Source: Glutamicibacter arilaitensis Re117 (GTDB taxonomy: Bacteria > Actinomycetota > Actinomycetes > Actinomycetales > Micrococcaceae). From it: DNA of 64,000 nucleotides. Location of the stretch: positions 3,224,001 through 3,288,000 of the forward strand of contig NC_014550.1 in assembly GCF_000197735.1 (NCBI RefSeq), read 5' to 3'. The notes beneath the pieces were generated by a model that had not been told where the DNA came from, did no database searches, and saw only the letters and a list, made by a program, of their open reading frames with translations. Positions within the stretch are counted from its first letter, which is position 1, and every line of letters starts with the position of its first letter. Positions 1 through 9,550 of the stretch are shown in pieces. A program made the position numbers and the translations under genes.

Positions 1-1
1 C

Positions 2-613
2 CTGTATGTGGGAACCTTCGGCTCCTTCATTGGATTCTCGGCAGTATTCCCCAAGCTGATCGTTGACACTTTCCCCGAATACGCGGCCTTGCCGCTGGGC
101 ACCGCAACCATCACCCTTGCCTTCCTCGGCCCGCTGGTCGCGTCCCTGGCCCGTCCATACGGCGGCAAGATCGCTGACAAGCTCGGCGGCGCACGCATCA
201 CCGTGGCGACCTTCGGAGCCATGGCCTTGATTACCGCTGCGCTAGTGCTCAGCCTGCCACGGGCCAACTTCTGGATGTTTCTATTCCTGTTCTTGCTGCT
301 CTTCACCGCAAGCGGCATCGGCAATGGCTCGACCTACCGGATGATCCCGGTAGTCTTTGCCCTGAGCGGCGAAGGGAAACCGGCGGGCCAGGTGGATTCT
401 TCACGCAAGGCGGCCGCGGCCTTGGGCTTGATCTCGGCCATCGGAGCCTACGGCGGCTTCCTGATTCCCCAGGCCTTGGGCCTGTCCATCTCCAGCACCG
501 GCGCCTACACCACCGCATTCATCATCTTCATCGCTGCCTACCTGATGCTCATGGCCACCGCGTGGTTCACCTACGCACGCCCAGGCACCCGCTTCGCCCA
601 GCACGGAGTCTGA
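2..613 (+). CDS. narK: Nitrate/nitrite MFS transporter, C-terminal part (NarK type)
   Basis: This is the last 203 residues of a major facilitator transporter whose 5' end lies before the window; the reading frame is open from base 2. The first residues (LYVGTFGSFIGFSAVFPKL) match the nitrate-porter segment of NarK/NasA proteins. About six hydrophobic helices follow, with a second conserved GNGSTYRMIPVVF stretch near residue 105. It should carry nitrate in, and perhaps nitrite, across the cytoplasmic membrane. The stop lies one base before the start of the nitrate reductase gene, so the two are surely co-transcribed. The family call is firm; direction and substrate preference are inferred from context. 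Confidence 0.9.
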   Translation: MYVGTFGSFIGFSAVFPKLIVDTFPEYAALPLGTATITLAFLGPLVASLARPYGGKIADKLGGARITVATFGAMALITAALVLSLPRANFWMFLFLFLLLFTASGIGNGSTYRMIPVVFALSGEGKPAGQVDSSRKAAAALGLISAIGAYGGFLIPQALGLSISSTGAYTTAFIIFIAAYLMLMATAWFTYARPGTRFAQHGV

Positions 614-614
614 C

Positions 615-2750
615 ATGACCGACACACACTGTCCATATTGCGCCTTGCAGTGCGGCATCACCTTGGAACCCAACCAGCCAGAGCACAGCACCGAACCGGT
701 GAGCTTGAAGGGACGGGACTTCGAGACCAATGGCGGGGCGCTGTGCCGAAAAGGCTATAGCGCTGCCAAACTGCTGGATCACCCAGAACGCCTGCAAACA
801 CCGCTGCTTCGCCAACCCGACGGAAGCCTTGCACCGATTGATTGGGAGCAAGCGCTGGATCTGGTGGCCAGCAAGGCATTGGGCATCCGCGCTGAATCCG
901 GAGCCGACGCGCTAGCGGTCTTCGGCTCCGGCTCACTGACCAATGAAAAGGCCTACCAGCTGGGCAAGTTCGCACGGCTGGCTCTGGGCACCTCGCGCAT
1001 CGACTATAACGGCCGGTTCTGCATGTCCTCGGCCGCTGCCGGCACCAACCGAGCTTTTGGCTTGGACCGGGGATTGCCCTTCCCGCTGGCCGATCTGGAT
1101 GGGGCCGGGATGATCCTGATGCTCGGTTCCAACGTGGCCGATACGATGCCTCCTTTTGTCCGGCATCTAACCGGAGCCCGGGAAAACGGCGGCTTGATCG
1201 TGGTTGATCCGCGGCGTTCTGCCACAGCCAAGCTCTGTGCCGATAATGCCGGCTGGCACTTGCAGCCGACCCCGGCCACCGATCTTCCGCTGCTGCTGGG
1301 CTTGGCTCACGTACTGGTGGCCGAATCCCTGGCCGACACCAGTTATCTGGCCGCCCGCACCAATGGTTTCGGCTCCTTGAAAGCTTCACTGGCCAGCTGG
1401 TGGCCGGAGCGAACGGCCCGCATCACCGGTGTTCCTGCCGAGCAGATCCGGCACACCGCCAGGGCTCTGGCCCAAGCGGCCAGCGAAGCGAAGGCCGGCG
1501 GCAAACCGGTCTACATACTCACCGGCCGCGGCATCGAGCAGCATTCCAACGGCACCGATACGGTCACCGCCGCCATCAACCTCGCGCTGCTGCTGGGCCT
1601 GCCTGGCACCCTGGCCGGCGGCTACGGCACCATCACCGGCCAGGGCAACGGGCAAGGCGGACGGGAGCACGGGCAAAAGTGCGACCAGCTTCCGGGCTAC
1701 CGCAAGATCACCGACCTAGGACACCGCGCGCATGTAGCCCGTGTCTGGGGTGTTGAGCCCGAGGCCATCCCCGGTCCCGGGCTTCCAGCCGTTGAACTCT
1801 TCGATGCGCTCGGCACCCCTCGCGGTCCGCGCATGATGCTGATCCACGGGGCTAACCCGGTGATCTCCGCACCCGATGCCTCACGCGTGGCCAGCTCCCT
1901 GACCAAACTGGATTTCCTGGTGGTCTGCGACTTCTTCCTCTCAGAGACCGCAGCCCAAGCAGATCTGGTCTTGCCCGTACTGCAATGGGCTGAAGAAGAA
2001 GGCACCATGACCAATTTGGAGGGACGGATCCTGCGCCGCCGCGCAGCCTTGACGGCACCGGAAAATGCGCGCAGTGAACTATGGATCTTCTCCCAGCTCG
2101 CCCAGCGTCTGGATGCCCCAGGCTGCTTCTCCCCCGATGCCCAAGAAGTCTTTGAAGAACTCAAATTAGCTTCGGCCGGCGGACTCTCCGACTACTCGGG
2201 TGTGAACTGGGATGACCTTGATGCCGGGGCAGCGATCTACTGGCCATGTCCTGCAGGCACCGACGTGAAGGCCCAGCCAGGTATCCGCAATGGCACCCCG
2301 AGATTGTTCCTTGAGGGTTTTGCCCATGAAGACCAGCGTGCCGTGCTGGTACCTGTCTATTTCCAACCAGCACCCCGGATGGACAAGTCCTCGGTGTCGC
2401 TGGTGACCGGCCGCCTGCTTGAGCACTACCAATCCGGCGCCCAGACGCGCCGGGTTCCGGAGCTGGCTAAGGCGGCACCGGAACCACTGCTGGAAATCCA
2501 TCCAGCCACAGCCTTGGCCCACCAGATTGCCCAAGGGCAAAAGGTCGTGATCAGCAATGAACGCGGTGAAGTCACCGCCCGCGCACTGCTGAGCTCCGAT
2601 GCCCGGCTGGACACAGTCTTCCTGCCCTTCCACTACCCGGATTCAGGTACCGCAAACCTGCTGACCGAGGCGAAGGTCGATCCGCACAGCAAGATGCCGG
2701 AATTCAAGCACGCCCATGTTTCGCTGAGCGCTGTGAAAGAGGAACAATGA
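615..2750 (+). CDS. Assimilatory nitrate reductase, molybdopterin catalytic subunit
   Basis: This 711-residue protein of the molybdopterin oxidoreductase family is expected to reduce nitrate to nitrite in the cytoplasm. The N-terminus carries a [4Fe-4S] cluster motif with cysteines at about residues 6, 9, 13 and 44. Cys136, in YNGRFCMSSA, sits where the NasA/NarB family places its molybdenum ligand. The C-terminus is a molybdopterin dinucleotide-binding domain (SLVTGRLLEHYQSG near 595). There is no C-terminal [2Fe-2S] BFD-type domain; that domain is instead on the next gene product. It starts one base after the transporter stop and overlaps the next gene by ATGA, so the three form one operon. 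Confidence is high for the class and good for nitrate as substrate, because nirBD lie next to it. Confidence 0.93.
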   Translation: MTDTHCPYCALQCGITLEPNQPEHSTEPVSLKGRDFETNGGALCRKGYSAAKLLDHPERLQTPLLRQPDGSLAPIDWEQALDLVASKALGIRAESGADALAVFGSGSLTNEKAYQLGKFARLALGTSRIDYNGRFCMSSAAAGTNRAFGLDRGLPFPLADLDGAGMILMLGSNVADTMPPFVRHLTGARENGGLIVVDPRRSATAKLCADNAGWHLQPTPATDLPLLLGLAHVLVAESLADTSYLAARTNGFGSLKASLASWWPERTARITGVPAEQIRHTARALAQAASEAKAGGKPVYILTGRGIEQHSNGTDTVTAAINLALLLGLPGTLAGGYGTITGQGNGQGGREHGQKCDQLPGYRKITDLGHRAHVARVWGVEPEAIPGPGLPAVELFDALGTPRGPRMMLIHGANPVISAPDASRVASSLTKLDFLVVCDFFLSETAAQADLVLPVLQWAEEEGTMTNLEGRILRRRAALTAPENARSELWIFSQLAQRLDAPGCFSPDAQEVFEELKLASAGGLSDYSGVNWDDLDAGAAIYWPCPAGTDVKAQPGIRNGTPRLFLEGFAHEDQRAVLVPVYFQPAPRMDKSSVSLVTGRLLEHYQSGAQTRRVPELAKAAPEPLLEIHPATALAHQIAQGQKVVISNERGEVTARALLSSDARLDTVFLPFHYPDSGTANLLTEAKVDPHSKMPEFKHAHVSLSAVKEEQ

Positions 2751-4237
2751 ACGAGCAACGCCCGCAACGCATCGCCATCATCGGATTCGGCCCCGTCGCC
2801 GCTTCCCTCATTGAAGGGCTGCTGCCCGCGGCAGCAGCAGGCCACTGCGAAATAACGGTGATCAGCGCCGAAAACCACCTGGCCTACAACCGCGTGCTGC
2901 TCGCTGAACTGGCAGCCGGAGCCGCCGAGTTCGAACACCTTAGCATGGTGGATCCGCAGCGCTTGGCTGATGCCGGGGTCCAAGTACGCTTGGGCGTGCA
3001 GGCTACCGGCATCGATCGCGCACGGCGCCGGATCCATCTGGGCGGCAACGACTATGTGTCCTACGACCGGCTTGTTTTCGCCACCGGCGCCCGAACCGTG
3101 ATCCCCACGCTCAACGGCCTGAACTTCGATCCGCATGCTGATGCTTCACTGCCAGCCGGAGTCTTTGCCCTGCGTACGGTGGATGACGCCCACCAGCTGC
3201 GCAAATCGATCGAGCTGGGCCAGCGCATTTTGATTCTCGGCGGCGGTGTTCTGGGCATCGAGGCGGCCTTGGCCATTGCGCGTACTGGGGCGCAGGCGGT
3301 GCTGGTGCATCATGGTCCGGCCCCGCTGGGACGCGTCGTGGATGCAGATGGAGGGGCGTTGCTGTCCCGTAATCTGCGTGAAGCAGGTGTCGAGGTGATC
3401 CCGGGTGCGAAGGCCAGTGGCATTCAAAAAGATGCACAAGGTTTCACTGGCCTGATGACTTCCACCCACGGACTGATCCAGGCAGATGCCCTGCTCATTT
3501 CCACGGGCGTGAGAGCCAGAACAGAGCTGGCCTCGGGCTGCGGATTGCCGGTGGGCCGCGGTATTAAGACCGATGAATTCCTCTGCGCCGATACCGAGCA
3601 GCGAATTTTCGCCCTCGGCGACTGTGCCGAAGTTGCCGGACAGCCGCCGGTTGGACTGCTGGCCCCGGGATGGGCTCAGGCCGCATGGTTGTCCCAGCAA
3701 CTGTTGCAGCTTACTGGTTCCGGGGCATCCGAACCGCTTGCTGCCCCGGACTTCTCTGCTTCTAATGTATTGATGCTCAAGGGCCAAGGCATCGAGCTGA
3801 CCGCTGCCGGCGATATCAGCGCCGGTTATTGGGACGATACCGATCTGCAGGCAACAATCTATGCGGATCCTGCGCGCGGACGGTATCTGAAGATCGTCAC
3901 CCGGCAGGATGCGGTCACCGGATTCCTTGCCATGGGACTGCCGCAAACCAGTGCCGAACTTGTGCTGGCTTATGAACGGGCCACCGCCTTGCCTGAAGAC
4001 CGCTCCAGCCTGTTGCGGTTGGATGATCCGGCAACAGAGCAAATCTCGGCGATCCCGAGTGATGAAGACCAGCTGTGCCGGTGTTCCGGTGCCACCTACG
4101 GCGAGGTGGCCCACGCGGTGGGCGCTGGATGCGCAACCGTAGCGCAGGTAGGCGAAAATTGCCGTGCGGGCACCGGTTGCGGCGGGTGCAAATCAAAGAT
4201 TGAAGAGCTGCTGGCCAAGGCTCCTGCCCTGGCGTAA
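2747..4237 (+). CDS. FAD-dependent electron-transfer subunit of nitrate reductase (NasB-like) with BFD [2Fe-2S] domain
   Basis: This is a 496-residue pyridine nucleotide-disulfide oxidoreductase-type protein. It has an N-terminal FAD Rossmann motif (IAIIGFGPVAASLIEG), a second NAD(P)-binding motif near residue 163 (ILILGGGVLGIEAALA) and a FAD-binding FALGDCAEV segment near 290. The last 55 residues form a BFD-like [2Fe-2S] domain with the pattern CRCSG...C...CRAGTGCGGC. It probably passes electrons from NAD(P)H to the nitrate reductase encoded just upstream, with which it overlaps by four bases. It resembles the N-terminal half of NirB, but no sirohaem domain is present, so it is not itself a nitrite reductase. 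A strong hairpin follows the stop. Confidence 0.88.
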   Translation: MNEQRPQRIAIIGFGPVAASLIEGLLPAAAAGHCEITVISAENHLAYNRVLLAELAAGAAEFEHLSMVDPQRLADAGVQVRLGVQATGIDRARRRIHLGGNDYVSYDRLVFATGARTVIPTLNGLNFDPHADASLPAGVFALRTVDDAHQLRKSIELGQRILILGGGVLGIEAALAIARTGAQAVLVHHGPAPLGRVVDADGGALLSRNLREAGVEVIPGAKASGIQKDAQGFTGLMTSTHGLIQADALLISTGVRARTELASGCGLPVGRGIKTDEFLCADTEQRIFALGDCAEVAGQPPVGLLAPGWAQAAWLSQQLLQLTGSGASEPLAAPDFSASNVLMLKGQGIELTAAGDISAGYWDDTDLQATIYADPARGRYLKIVTRQDAVTGFLAMGLPQTSAELVLAYERATALPEDRSSLLRLDDPATEQISAIPSDEDQLCRCSGATYGEVAHAVGAGCATVAQVGENCRAGTGCGGCKSKIEELLAKAPALA

Positions 4238-4247
4238 TGGTTCTGCT

Positions 4248-4276
4248 GGCGGCCGGCTCCTAGCGAGCTGGCCGCC
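4248..4276 (+). terminator. Terminator of the nitrate reductase operon
   Basis: The arms GGCGGCCGGCTC and GAGCTGGCCGCC form a GC-rich hairpin (one mismatch) 10 bases after the stop codon, followed by a short TTT run. The position and structure suit a rho-independent terminator. Confidence 0.75.
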
Positions 4277-4313
4277 TTTCTGCGCGATCGCGCCTGAAAC
4301 GCAAAATCGTAGG
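4277..4313. repeat. 37-bp direct repeat, copy 1
   Basis: This stretch starts TTTCTGCGCGATCGCGCCTG and ends GCAAAATCGTAGG. It recurs at 4963-4999 with two mismatches in 37 bases. The pair brackets the lower-GC orphan gene at 4421-4864. Confidence 0.8.
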
Positions 4314-4420
4314 TGGCATCAAACGTTGGCCAGTGCCGCGATCATGGAGAGCAGAATTATCGGAGCTGCGTATAAGCCTGCTGGTAAGCAACTAGCCTCG
4401 AGCCAGTTGCCCAGCCAACT

Positions 4421-4864
4421 CTATTTAAGGAATTTCGGCGTTTTGGTCCAGCGCTGGAAACGAGTCAACTCGTGTTCGACTTCTGAAACTTCGACATCTG
4501 TATCAGGTGATTCAGCTAGCGGAATGACGCATTCGCCGATGGATTTCGAAATTGCCGCGATCATCTTTTCATAGCAAATTTCGATCGCGCGAATGGCTTT
4601 GTTCTCGGAGCCAGGAACATCGGCAATTGAAAATGAGTAGTTCGTTACCAGAGTCTCTACATATTCGAGCCGGGGTGGCGTAGGCATACCCGCAAATGCT
4701 TTCTGCAAGAAGTTGTCAAAATCTTGTGCGTTATCTGACTTCGCTTCCCAATTCAGATCGCCAACCCAATCATTTTCGGTGCGGGCAACTACGGCGTTCC
4801 ATACCTGCTCGGAAGTCGAATCTTTATGCGCAGCTAGCACTGCTAGGAATTCTTCGTCTGTCAT
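4421..4864 (-). CDS. Hypothetical protein, orphan, lower GC than neighbours
   Basis: This is a 147-residue acidic, probably soluble protein with no signal peptide or membrane segment; I do not recognise the family. It begins MTDEEFLAVLAAHKDSTSEQ, has a middle part rich in aromatic and acidic residues (NDWVGDLNWEAKSDNAQDF) and ends in a short basic tail. A weak AGG lies about nine bases before the ATG. Base composition is visibly poorer in GC than the nitrate genes on either side. A 37-bp direct repeat flanks it on both sides, which suggests it arrived as a cassette. It is read opposite to the nitrate operon and in the same direction as nirD. Confidence 0.6.
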   Translation of the reverse strand: MTDEEFLAVLAAHKDSTSEQVWNAVVARTENDWVGDLNWEAKSDNAQDFDNFLQKAFAGMPTPPRLEYVETLVTNYSFSIADVPGSENKAIRAIEICYEKMIAAISKSIGECVIPLAESPDTDVEVSEVEHELTRFQRWTKTPKFLK

Positions 4865-4962
4865 CGTTTTGACCTACTCATACGCAATTTTTCCAGTACT
4901 TACATCGTAGGTGATGACGACCTTTTCCCTTTTTGCATTTCCAATCTACCGTCGGCACCGCT

Positions 4963-4999
4963 TTTCTGCGCGATTGCGTCTGAAACGCAAAATCGTAGG
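4963..4999. repeat. 37-bp direct repeat, copy 2
   Basis: This is the second copy of the repeat at 4277-4313 (35 of 37 bases identical). Its last bases run into the left arm of the 17-bp hairpin at 4992-5030, so the repeat may derive from a duplicated terminator tail. Confidence 0.8.
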
Positions 5000-5030
5000 G
5001 ACGAAAGCCATGTGCTTTCGTCCCTACGAT
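4992..5030 (-). terminator. Strong hairpin downstream of nirD
   Basis: The arms ATCGTAGGGACGAAAGC and GCTTTCGTCCCTACGAT pair perfectly over 17 bp with a 5-base loop. On the minus strand the stem is followed by TTTTGCGTTT, so it can terminate nirD transcription. The stretch 4865-5187 holds this hairpin and the second repeat; I see no gene in it. Confidence 0.8.
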
Positions 5031-5187
5031 GATTTGATGATGCGAGTTCTATTATTCTTGCACGCCAACGCTGGAAAATGCGGTAACCGGCTCTAGCTCG
5101 CAGCAAGCAGTTCCGTCTCCTCTTGGAGCTCGTACCAGCCCTGCCAGGCCGAATGCTCAACGTCGATGGCTTGATCTGTTTTCAGGC

Positions 5188-5565
5188 TCATTTGGTCTGC
5201 TCCATCCATAGCTGCCCTTCAATTTCCATGAGCCGCTGCACGGGCAACGGCAGCGAATCGGCGTTCAGGCATTCCCCGGTGTCCAGTCGATACACTTCCT
5301 TGTGCAGCGGGCAGGCAACGGTGGCCACGTGGACCGACTCGACCACGGTGTCCCCCAGGATGCCTCGGGCCATGACTTTTGCCCCGGTGCTGGGGCAGCG
5401 GTGCGAGGTTGCGTAGAACGCGTCTTCCTCGGTGCGGAACAGTGCCAGCTGGGTGCCTTCAAGCCAAAGGGCCTCTCCCCATCCGCGTTCCAGCTCTGCG
5501 CTGCGGCAAAGCGGAGCCAGGCTCAAAGTCGCTTCACGAGTTATTTCTGCAATTTGCGTGCTCAT
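5188..5565 (-). CDS. nirD: Nitrite reductase (NADH) small subunit NirD
   Basis: This 125-residue protein has the NirD Rieske-like fold, here used as the small subunit of assimilatory NADH nitrite reductase. The segment YATSHRCPSTGAKVMARGIL and the later VATVACPLHKEVYRLDTGEC are typical of the family. The frame is open further upstream, but the ATG at 5565 has an AAGGA element nine bases before it and places the start at the conserved N-terminus (MSTQIAEITREATL), so I use that. Unusually, it lies upstream of nirB and is transcribed away from it rather than following it. A strong hairpin lies downstream. Confidence 0.88.
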   Translation of the reverse strand: MSTQIAEITREATLSLAPLCRSAELERGWGEALWLEGTQLALFRTEEDAFYATSHRCPSTGAKVMARGILGDTVVESVHVATVACPLHKEVYRLDTGECLNADSLPLPVQRLMEIEGQLWMEQTK

Positions 5566-5923
5566 GACCGTAAGTCCTTCGTGGTTGGGGTTTGCTGATA
5601 TATCGAGCTTAGAAGCGCCATGTTTCGCCGAATGCTTCTGGCGGTTGCCAGTCCGTAAAGCATGTCTAACAGCAAAATTGAGCATGGTGAGCCCGTGATC
5701 CAACCGAGATTCCAATGTTTTTCGTTGGCCATTTGGCTCTTTGCAACGCGCTTTCATTCCAAATAATTCGAGAATGTTTCAGTCGCTTCACTTGGCCTTC
5801 AGCCGGTGGTGGAGAGAATTGCTCAGGTCGAAACACAAGGGTAATTGCTGCGCAAAACGCACTTTCTACAGTGGTCTCATCAGCCTGAAACTCACCGTTT
5901 CCCAGCGAAAGTCGAAATTGATC
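5566..5923. promoter_or_regulatory. Divergent nirD-nirB control region
   Basis: This is a 358-base gap between two divergent nitrite reductase genes that must contain both promoters. The clearest feature is the inverted repeat GAAAC-5 bases-GTTTC at 5887-5901, close to the nirB start. GAAAC is a half-site seen in actinobacterial GlnR boxes, so nitrogen control is plausible but not shown. I could not assign -10 and -35 elements with confidence. Confidence 0.45.
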
Positions 5924-8539
5924 ATGGGTACTCCACACAATGCACGCAACATCCTGGTTATCGGCGGCGGCCCCGCAGCTCACCGCTTCACCGAAGCCTT
6001 GGCCAGCCGCGCTCCTCAAGATTTGCGCATCACGGTCCTGACCGAGGAAACTCATCTTCCCTATGACCGCGTGGCGCTCTCCCAGGCGTTGACTAACCCC
6101 GGGGTCGACCTGACCCTTGGCGATCCGAAGCTGTGGGAAGCGGAGCACGTCACCTTGGAGACCAACGCCAAGGCCGTGGCTATCGACAGTGCCAAGCGCA
6201 CGGTTACCACTGCTGATGGACGCATCTTCAACTATGACGAATTGGTGCTCGCCACCGGTTCCAACGCGGCCACGCTGCCGATTGCCGGCAACGAACATAC
6301 CTTCGTGTACCGCACGCTGGAAGACGTCTGGTCCATCGCGCAGAAGGTCAAGGAACTTTCAGCTTCCTTGGGCCGTACCCCGGTGGTGGCTACCATCGGT
6401 GGTGGGCTGCTCGGGCTGGAAGCGGCCGCTGGGGCGCAGGCATTGGGTGCAGAAGCAGTCGTCATTGATGGCGGCAAATGGCTGATGGGCACCCAGCTGG
6501 ATGAAGGGGCCGGCCAGGCCATGGGCCGGCTCATCGAGCAAACCGGGTTCACCGTCCACAACGGTGTTTTCCCGCAGGAAATCCTCACCAGCCAGGACAA
6601 TGGCGGCACCGCGGTCACCGGCGTGCTGATGGCTGATGAACGCACCATCGATGCGGATATGGTGGTCGTCTCGATCGGCGTGCGTCCTCGCGATGAGCTG
6701 ATTCGGAACTACAACGCGGCCCTCGACGAGGCCGGCAGCCAGGCACCGCGCTTCGGCATGGGGCCTCGCGGCGGCGTGGTCATCGACTCGCATTGTGCCA
6801 CGGACATCGATCACATCTGGGCGATCGGCGAAGTCGCGAACTACGACGGATTCTGCATCGGCCTGGTGGCCCCGGCCAATGCCATGGCGGAAATCGTCGC
6901 CGAGCAGCTAGCTGGCGGACAGGCCGAATTCGCCGGTTTCGATACCGCTACCAAGCTCAAGCTCTCCGGCGTGGATGTAGCCAGCTTCGGCGATGGCTTT
7001 GCCCGCACCGAAGGCGCGCTGGAAGTGGTCTACGCCGATGCTCCGCGCGGCCTGTACCAGAAGCTTGTGGTTTCTGCCGATGCCAAGACCCTGCTCGGCG
7101 GCATCTTCGTTGGCGATGCCACCCCGTACCAGTCCTTGCGTCCGCTGCTCGGCCGCGAACTGCCAGGTGAACCCGGCGCCTACCTCAGCGCGTTGGGCGG
7201 CGAAGCACCCGAGGGCGAACTGCCCGATGACGCGGTGCTGTGTTCTTGCAATTCAGTGACCGCCGGAACAATCCGCGATGCGGTCTCCGGATGCGGCTGC
7301 TTCGAGGACGAAGCGCCGGTGACCACTGTCTCCGGCCTGAAAGCCTGCACCCGGGCTGGCACCCAGTGCGGCTCGTGCGTGCCGATGATCAAGAAGCTCA
7401 TGGAAGCGCAGATGCTCAAGGACGGTGCAGAGGTTTCCACGGCTCTGTGCGAGCACATCTCCTTCTCCCGCCCGGAACTCTACGAAGCCATCCGCGCGGG
7501 CGGACTGCAGACCTTCGGCGAGGTGATGGAGCGCTTTGGCACGGGCAAGGGCTGCGATATCTGCAAGCCGGTCATCGCCAACATCCTCTCCTCCCAGACC
7601 AGTGTGCACCCGATGGATGCAGGACTGGCCGGCGCGCAGGATACCAATGACCGCGTGCTGGCAAATATGCAAAAGGATGGCACCTACTCGGTGGTTCCGC
7701 GCATCCCCGGCGGCGAAATCACCCCGGAAAAGCTCGGCGTGATCGCCGCGGTGGCGCAGAAGTACGGGCTGTACACCAAACTCACCGGCGGCCTGCGCAT
7801 CGACATGTTCGGTGCACGGCTTGAGCAGTTGCCGCAGATCTGGCGGGAACTGGTGGACGCAGGATTCGAGTCCGGACAGGCCTACGGCAAGTCGCTGCGC
7901 AATGTGAAGACCTGTGTCGGTTCATCCTGGTGCCGCTACGGCATGCTCGATTCCACTGCGTTGGGCATCGAGATGGAGCTGCGCTACCGGGGGTTGCGTG
8001 CACCGCACAAGCTGAAGATGGGTGTTTCGGGCTGTGCCCGAGAGTGCGCCGAAGCCCGGGCCAAGGACATTGGCGTGATCGCCACGACCGATGGCTGGAA
8101 CCTTTATGTGGGAGGCAACGGCGGCGCCAACCCGGCCCATGCCCAGCTGCTCGCGGGCGGCTTGGATGAGCAGACGCTGTTCAAGTACATTGACCGCTAT
8201 CTGATGTACTACATCCGCACCGCCGACAAGCTGCAGCGTACCGCGCACTGGCTGCAGGATCTGGATGGCGGATTGGAGCGGGCCAAGCAGGTGGTTATCG
8301 AGGATTCCCTCGGCCTGGCCGAAGAGCTGGAAGCGGCCATGGAAGCCCATGTGGCCAACTACCAGGATGAGTGGGCCGCGACGTTGGCTGACCCGGTGAA
8401 GCTCAAGCGTTTCCGCTCGTTCGTGAATACCGCGGCGCCGGACACCGAGCTGGAATATGTTTCCGAACGCGGACAGCAGCGCCCCGCCGAGCCAGTGGCA
8501 CTAGGTGCCAGCATCCCGGTCGGTGCGCCGCAAAGCTAG
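5924..8539 (+). CDS. nirB: Nitrite reductase (NADH) large subunit NirB
   Basis: This is an 871-residue assimilatory sirohaem nitrite reductase that reduces nitrite to ammonium with NAD(P)H. The order is FAD Rossmann motif (ILVIGGGPAAHRFTEAL), NAD-binding motif near 155 (VVATIGGGLLGLEAAAG), FAD motif near 290, a BFD [2Fe-2S] region from about 440, and a C-terminal sirohaem/[4Fe-4S] domain. The cluster cysteines are in TCVGSSWCRYG (near 664 and 670) and GVSGCARECAEA (near 704 and 708). The frame is open from 5741, but the first 61 codons do not look like NirB. The ATG at 5924 gives MGTPHNARNILVIGGG, the normal family start. All catalytic motifs look intact. Confidence 0.93.
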   Translation: MGTPHNARNILVIGGGPAAHRFTEALASRAPQDLRITVLTEETHLPYDRVALSQALTNPGVDLTLGDPKLWEAEHVTLETNAKAVAIDSAKRTVTTADGRIFNYDELVLATGSNAATLPIAGNEHTFVYRTLEDVWSIAQKVKELSASLGRTPVVATIGGGLLGLEAAAGAQALGAEAVVIDGGKWLMGTQLDEGAGQAMGRLIEQTGFTVHNGVFPQEILTSQDNGGTAVTGVLMADERTIDADMVVVSIGVRPRDELIRNYNAALDEAGSQAPRFGMGPRGGVVIDSHCATDIDHIWAIGEVANYDGFCIGLVAPANAMAEIVAEQLAGGQAEFAGFDTATKLKLSGVDVASFGDGFARTEGALEVVYADAPRGLYQKLVVSADAKTLLGGIFVGDATPYQSLRPLLGRELPGEPGAYLSALGGEAPEGELPDDAVLCSCNSVTAGTIRDAVSGCGCFEDEAPVTTVSGLKACTRAGTQCGSCVPMIKKLMEAQMLKDGAEVSTALCEHISFSRPELYEAIRAGGLQTFGEVMERFGTGKGCDICKPVIANILSSQTSVHPMDAGLAGAQDTNDRVLANMQKDGTYSVVPRIPGGEITPEKLGVIAAVAQKYGLYTKLTGGLRIDMFGARLEQLPQIWRELVDAGFESGQAYGKSLRNVKTCVGSSWCRYGMLDSTALGIEMELRYRGLRAPHKLKMGVSGCARECAEARAKDIGVIATTDGWNLYVGGNGGANPAHAQLLAGGLDEQTLFKYIDRYLMYYIRTADKLQRTAHWLQDLDGGLERAKQVVIEDSLGLAEELEAAMEAHVANYQDEWAATLADPVKLKRFRSFVNTAAPDTELEYVSERGQQRPAEPVALGASIPVGAPQS

Positions 8540-8561
8540 GAACGGATTCCCACCCGCGTTG

Positions 8562-9550
8562 CTACCAGCGTGGGTGGATCTGTTCGCGCAGCTTGGCGTC
8601 GTAGAGATCGCGCACGGACTTGTTGAAACCCTCGCTGATCTTCAGCGAACCGGCGGCCGCGTTGGAGCGAGCCTGCTGTGCGTTGCGGGCTCCAGGGATG
8701 ATGGTGCTCACTCCGTCCTGGGCAGCCAGCCAGGCCAAGGCCACCTGGGCGCTGGTGGCATCGGGGGCTTCAACGGCAGCCAGCTTAGCGAATTCGCCGG
8801 CCGCTTCCAGTCCGGTGGCGTAGTCCACCCCGGAGAAGGTCTCGCCCACGTCGAAGGCCGAGCCGTCGCGGTTGTAGTTGCGGTGATCGTCCTTGGCGAA
8901 CTCGGTGTCCAAGGTGTAGCGGTTGGTCAGCAGGCCGCTGGCCAGCGGTACTCGCGCAATGATGCCCACCCCTGCCTCACGGGCTGCCGGAAGCACGGTT
9001 TCCAGCGGCTTGTGGCGGAAGGCATTGATGATGATCTGCACGGTGGCGATGTTCGGGCGGGCAATCGCGGCCAGGGCCTCGTCTACCGTTTCCACCGAGA
9101 CGCCGTAGTTGGCCATGCGGCCTTCCTCAACCATGGTGTCTAGCGCGTCGTAGATCGCATCGGTGGAATACACCGGGGTCGGAGGGCAGTGCAGCTGGAC
9201 CAGGTCCAGGGTGTCGACTCCCAGGTTCTTGCGGGAGCGGTCGTTCCAGGCGCGGAATGCATCCATGTTGTAGTTTTCCGGCAGCTGTTCCACGCGGCGG
9301 CCCATCTTGGTGGCCACGGTGACCCCGGCATCCGGGTTGGCTTGCAGCCATTTGCCGATCAGCTGCTCGCTGCGGCCATCACCATAGACATCCGCGGTAT
9401 CGAAGAAGGTCACGCCGGATTCATAAGCGGCATCCAGCACTGCAAGTGCGGCTGCTTCATCAACCGAGCCCCAGTCAGCGCCCAGCTGCCAGGTACCCAG
9501 ACCGATGGCCGACACATTGCGGTGGGTACGTCCAAGTTCTGTGTATTCCA
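8562..9550 (-). CDS. Aldo/keto reductase
   Basis: This protein of about 329 residues is an NADPH-dependent aldo/keto reductase of the AKR superfamily. The N-terminus MEYTELGRTHRNVSAIGLGTW is classic for the family. The catalytic set is visible as Asp in FFDTADVYG, Tyr in the same motif, Lys in VTVATKMGRR and His in LVQLHCPP. A second ATG two codons upstream (9556) is an equally possible start. The substrate cannot be told from sequence. It is convergent with nirB, with only 22 bases between stops, and divergent from the SPFH gene. Confidence 0.88.
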
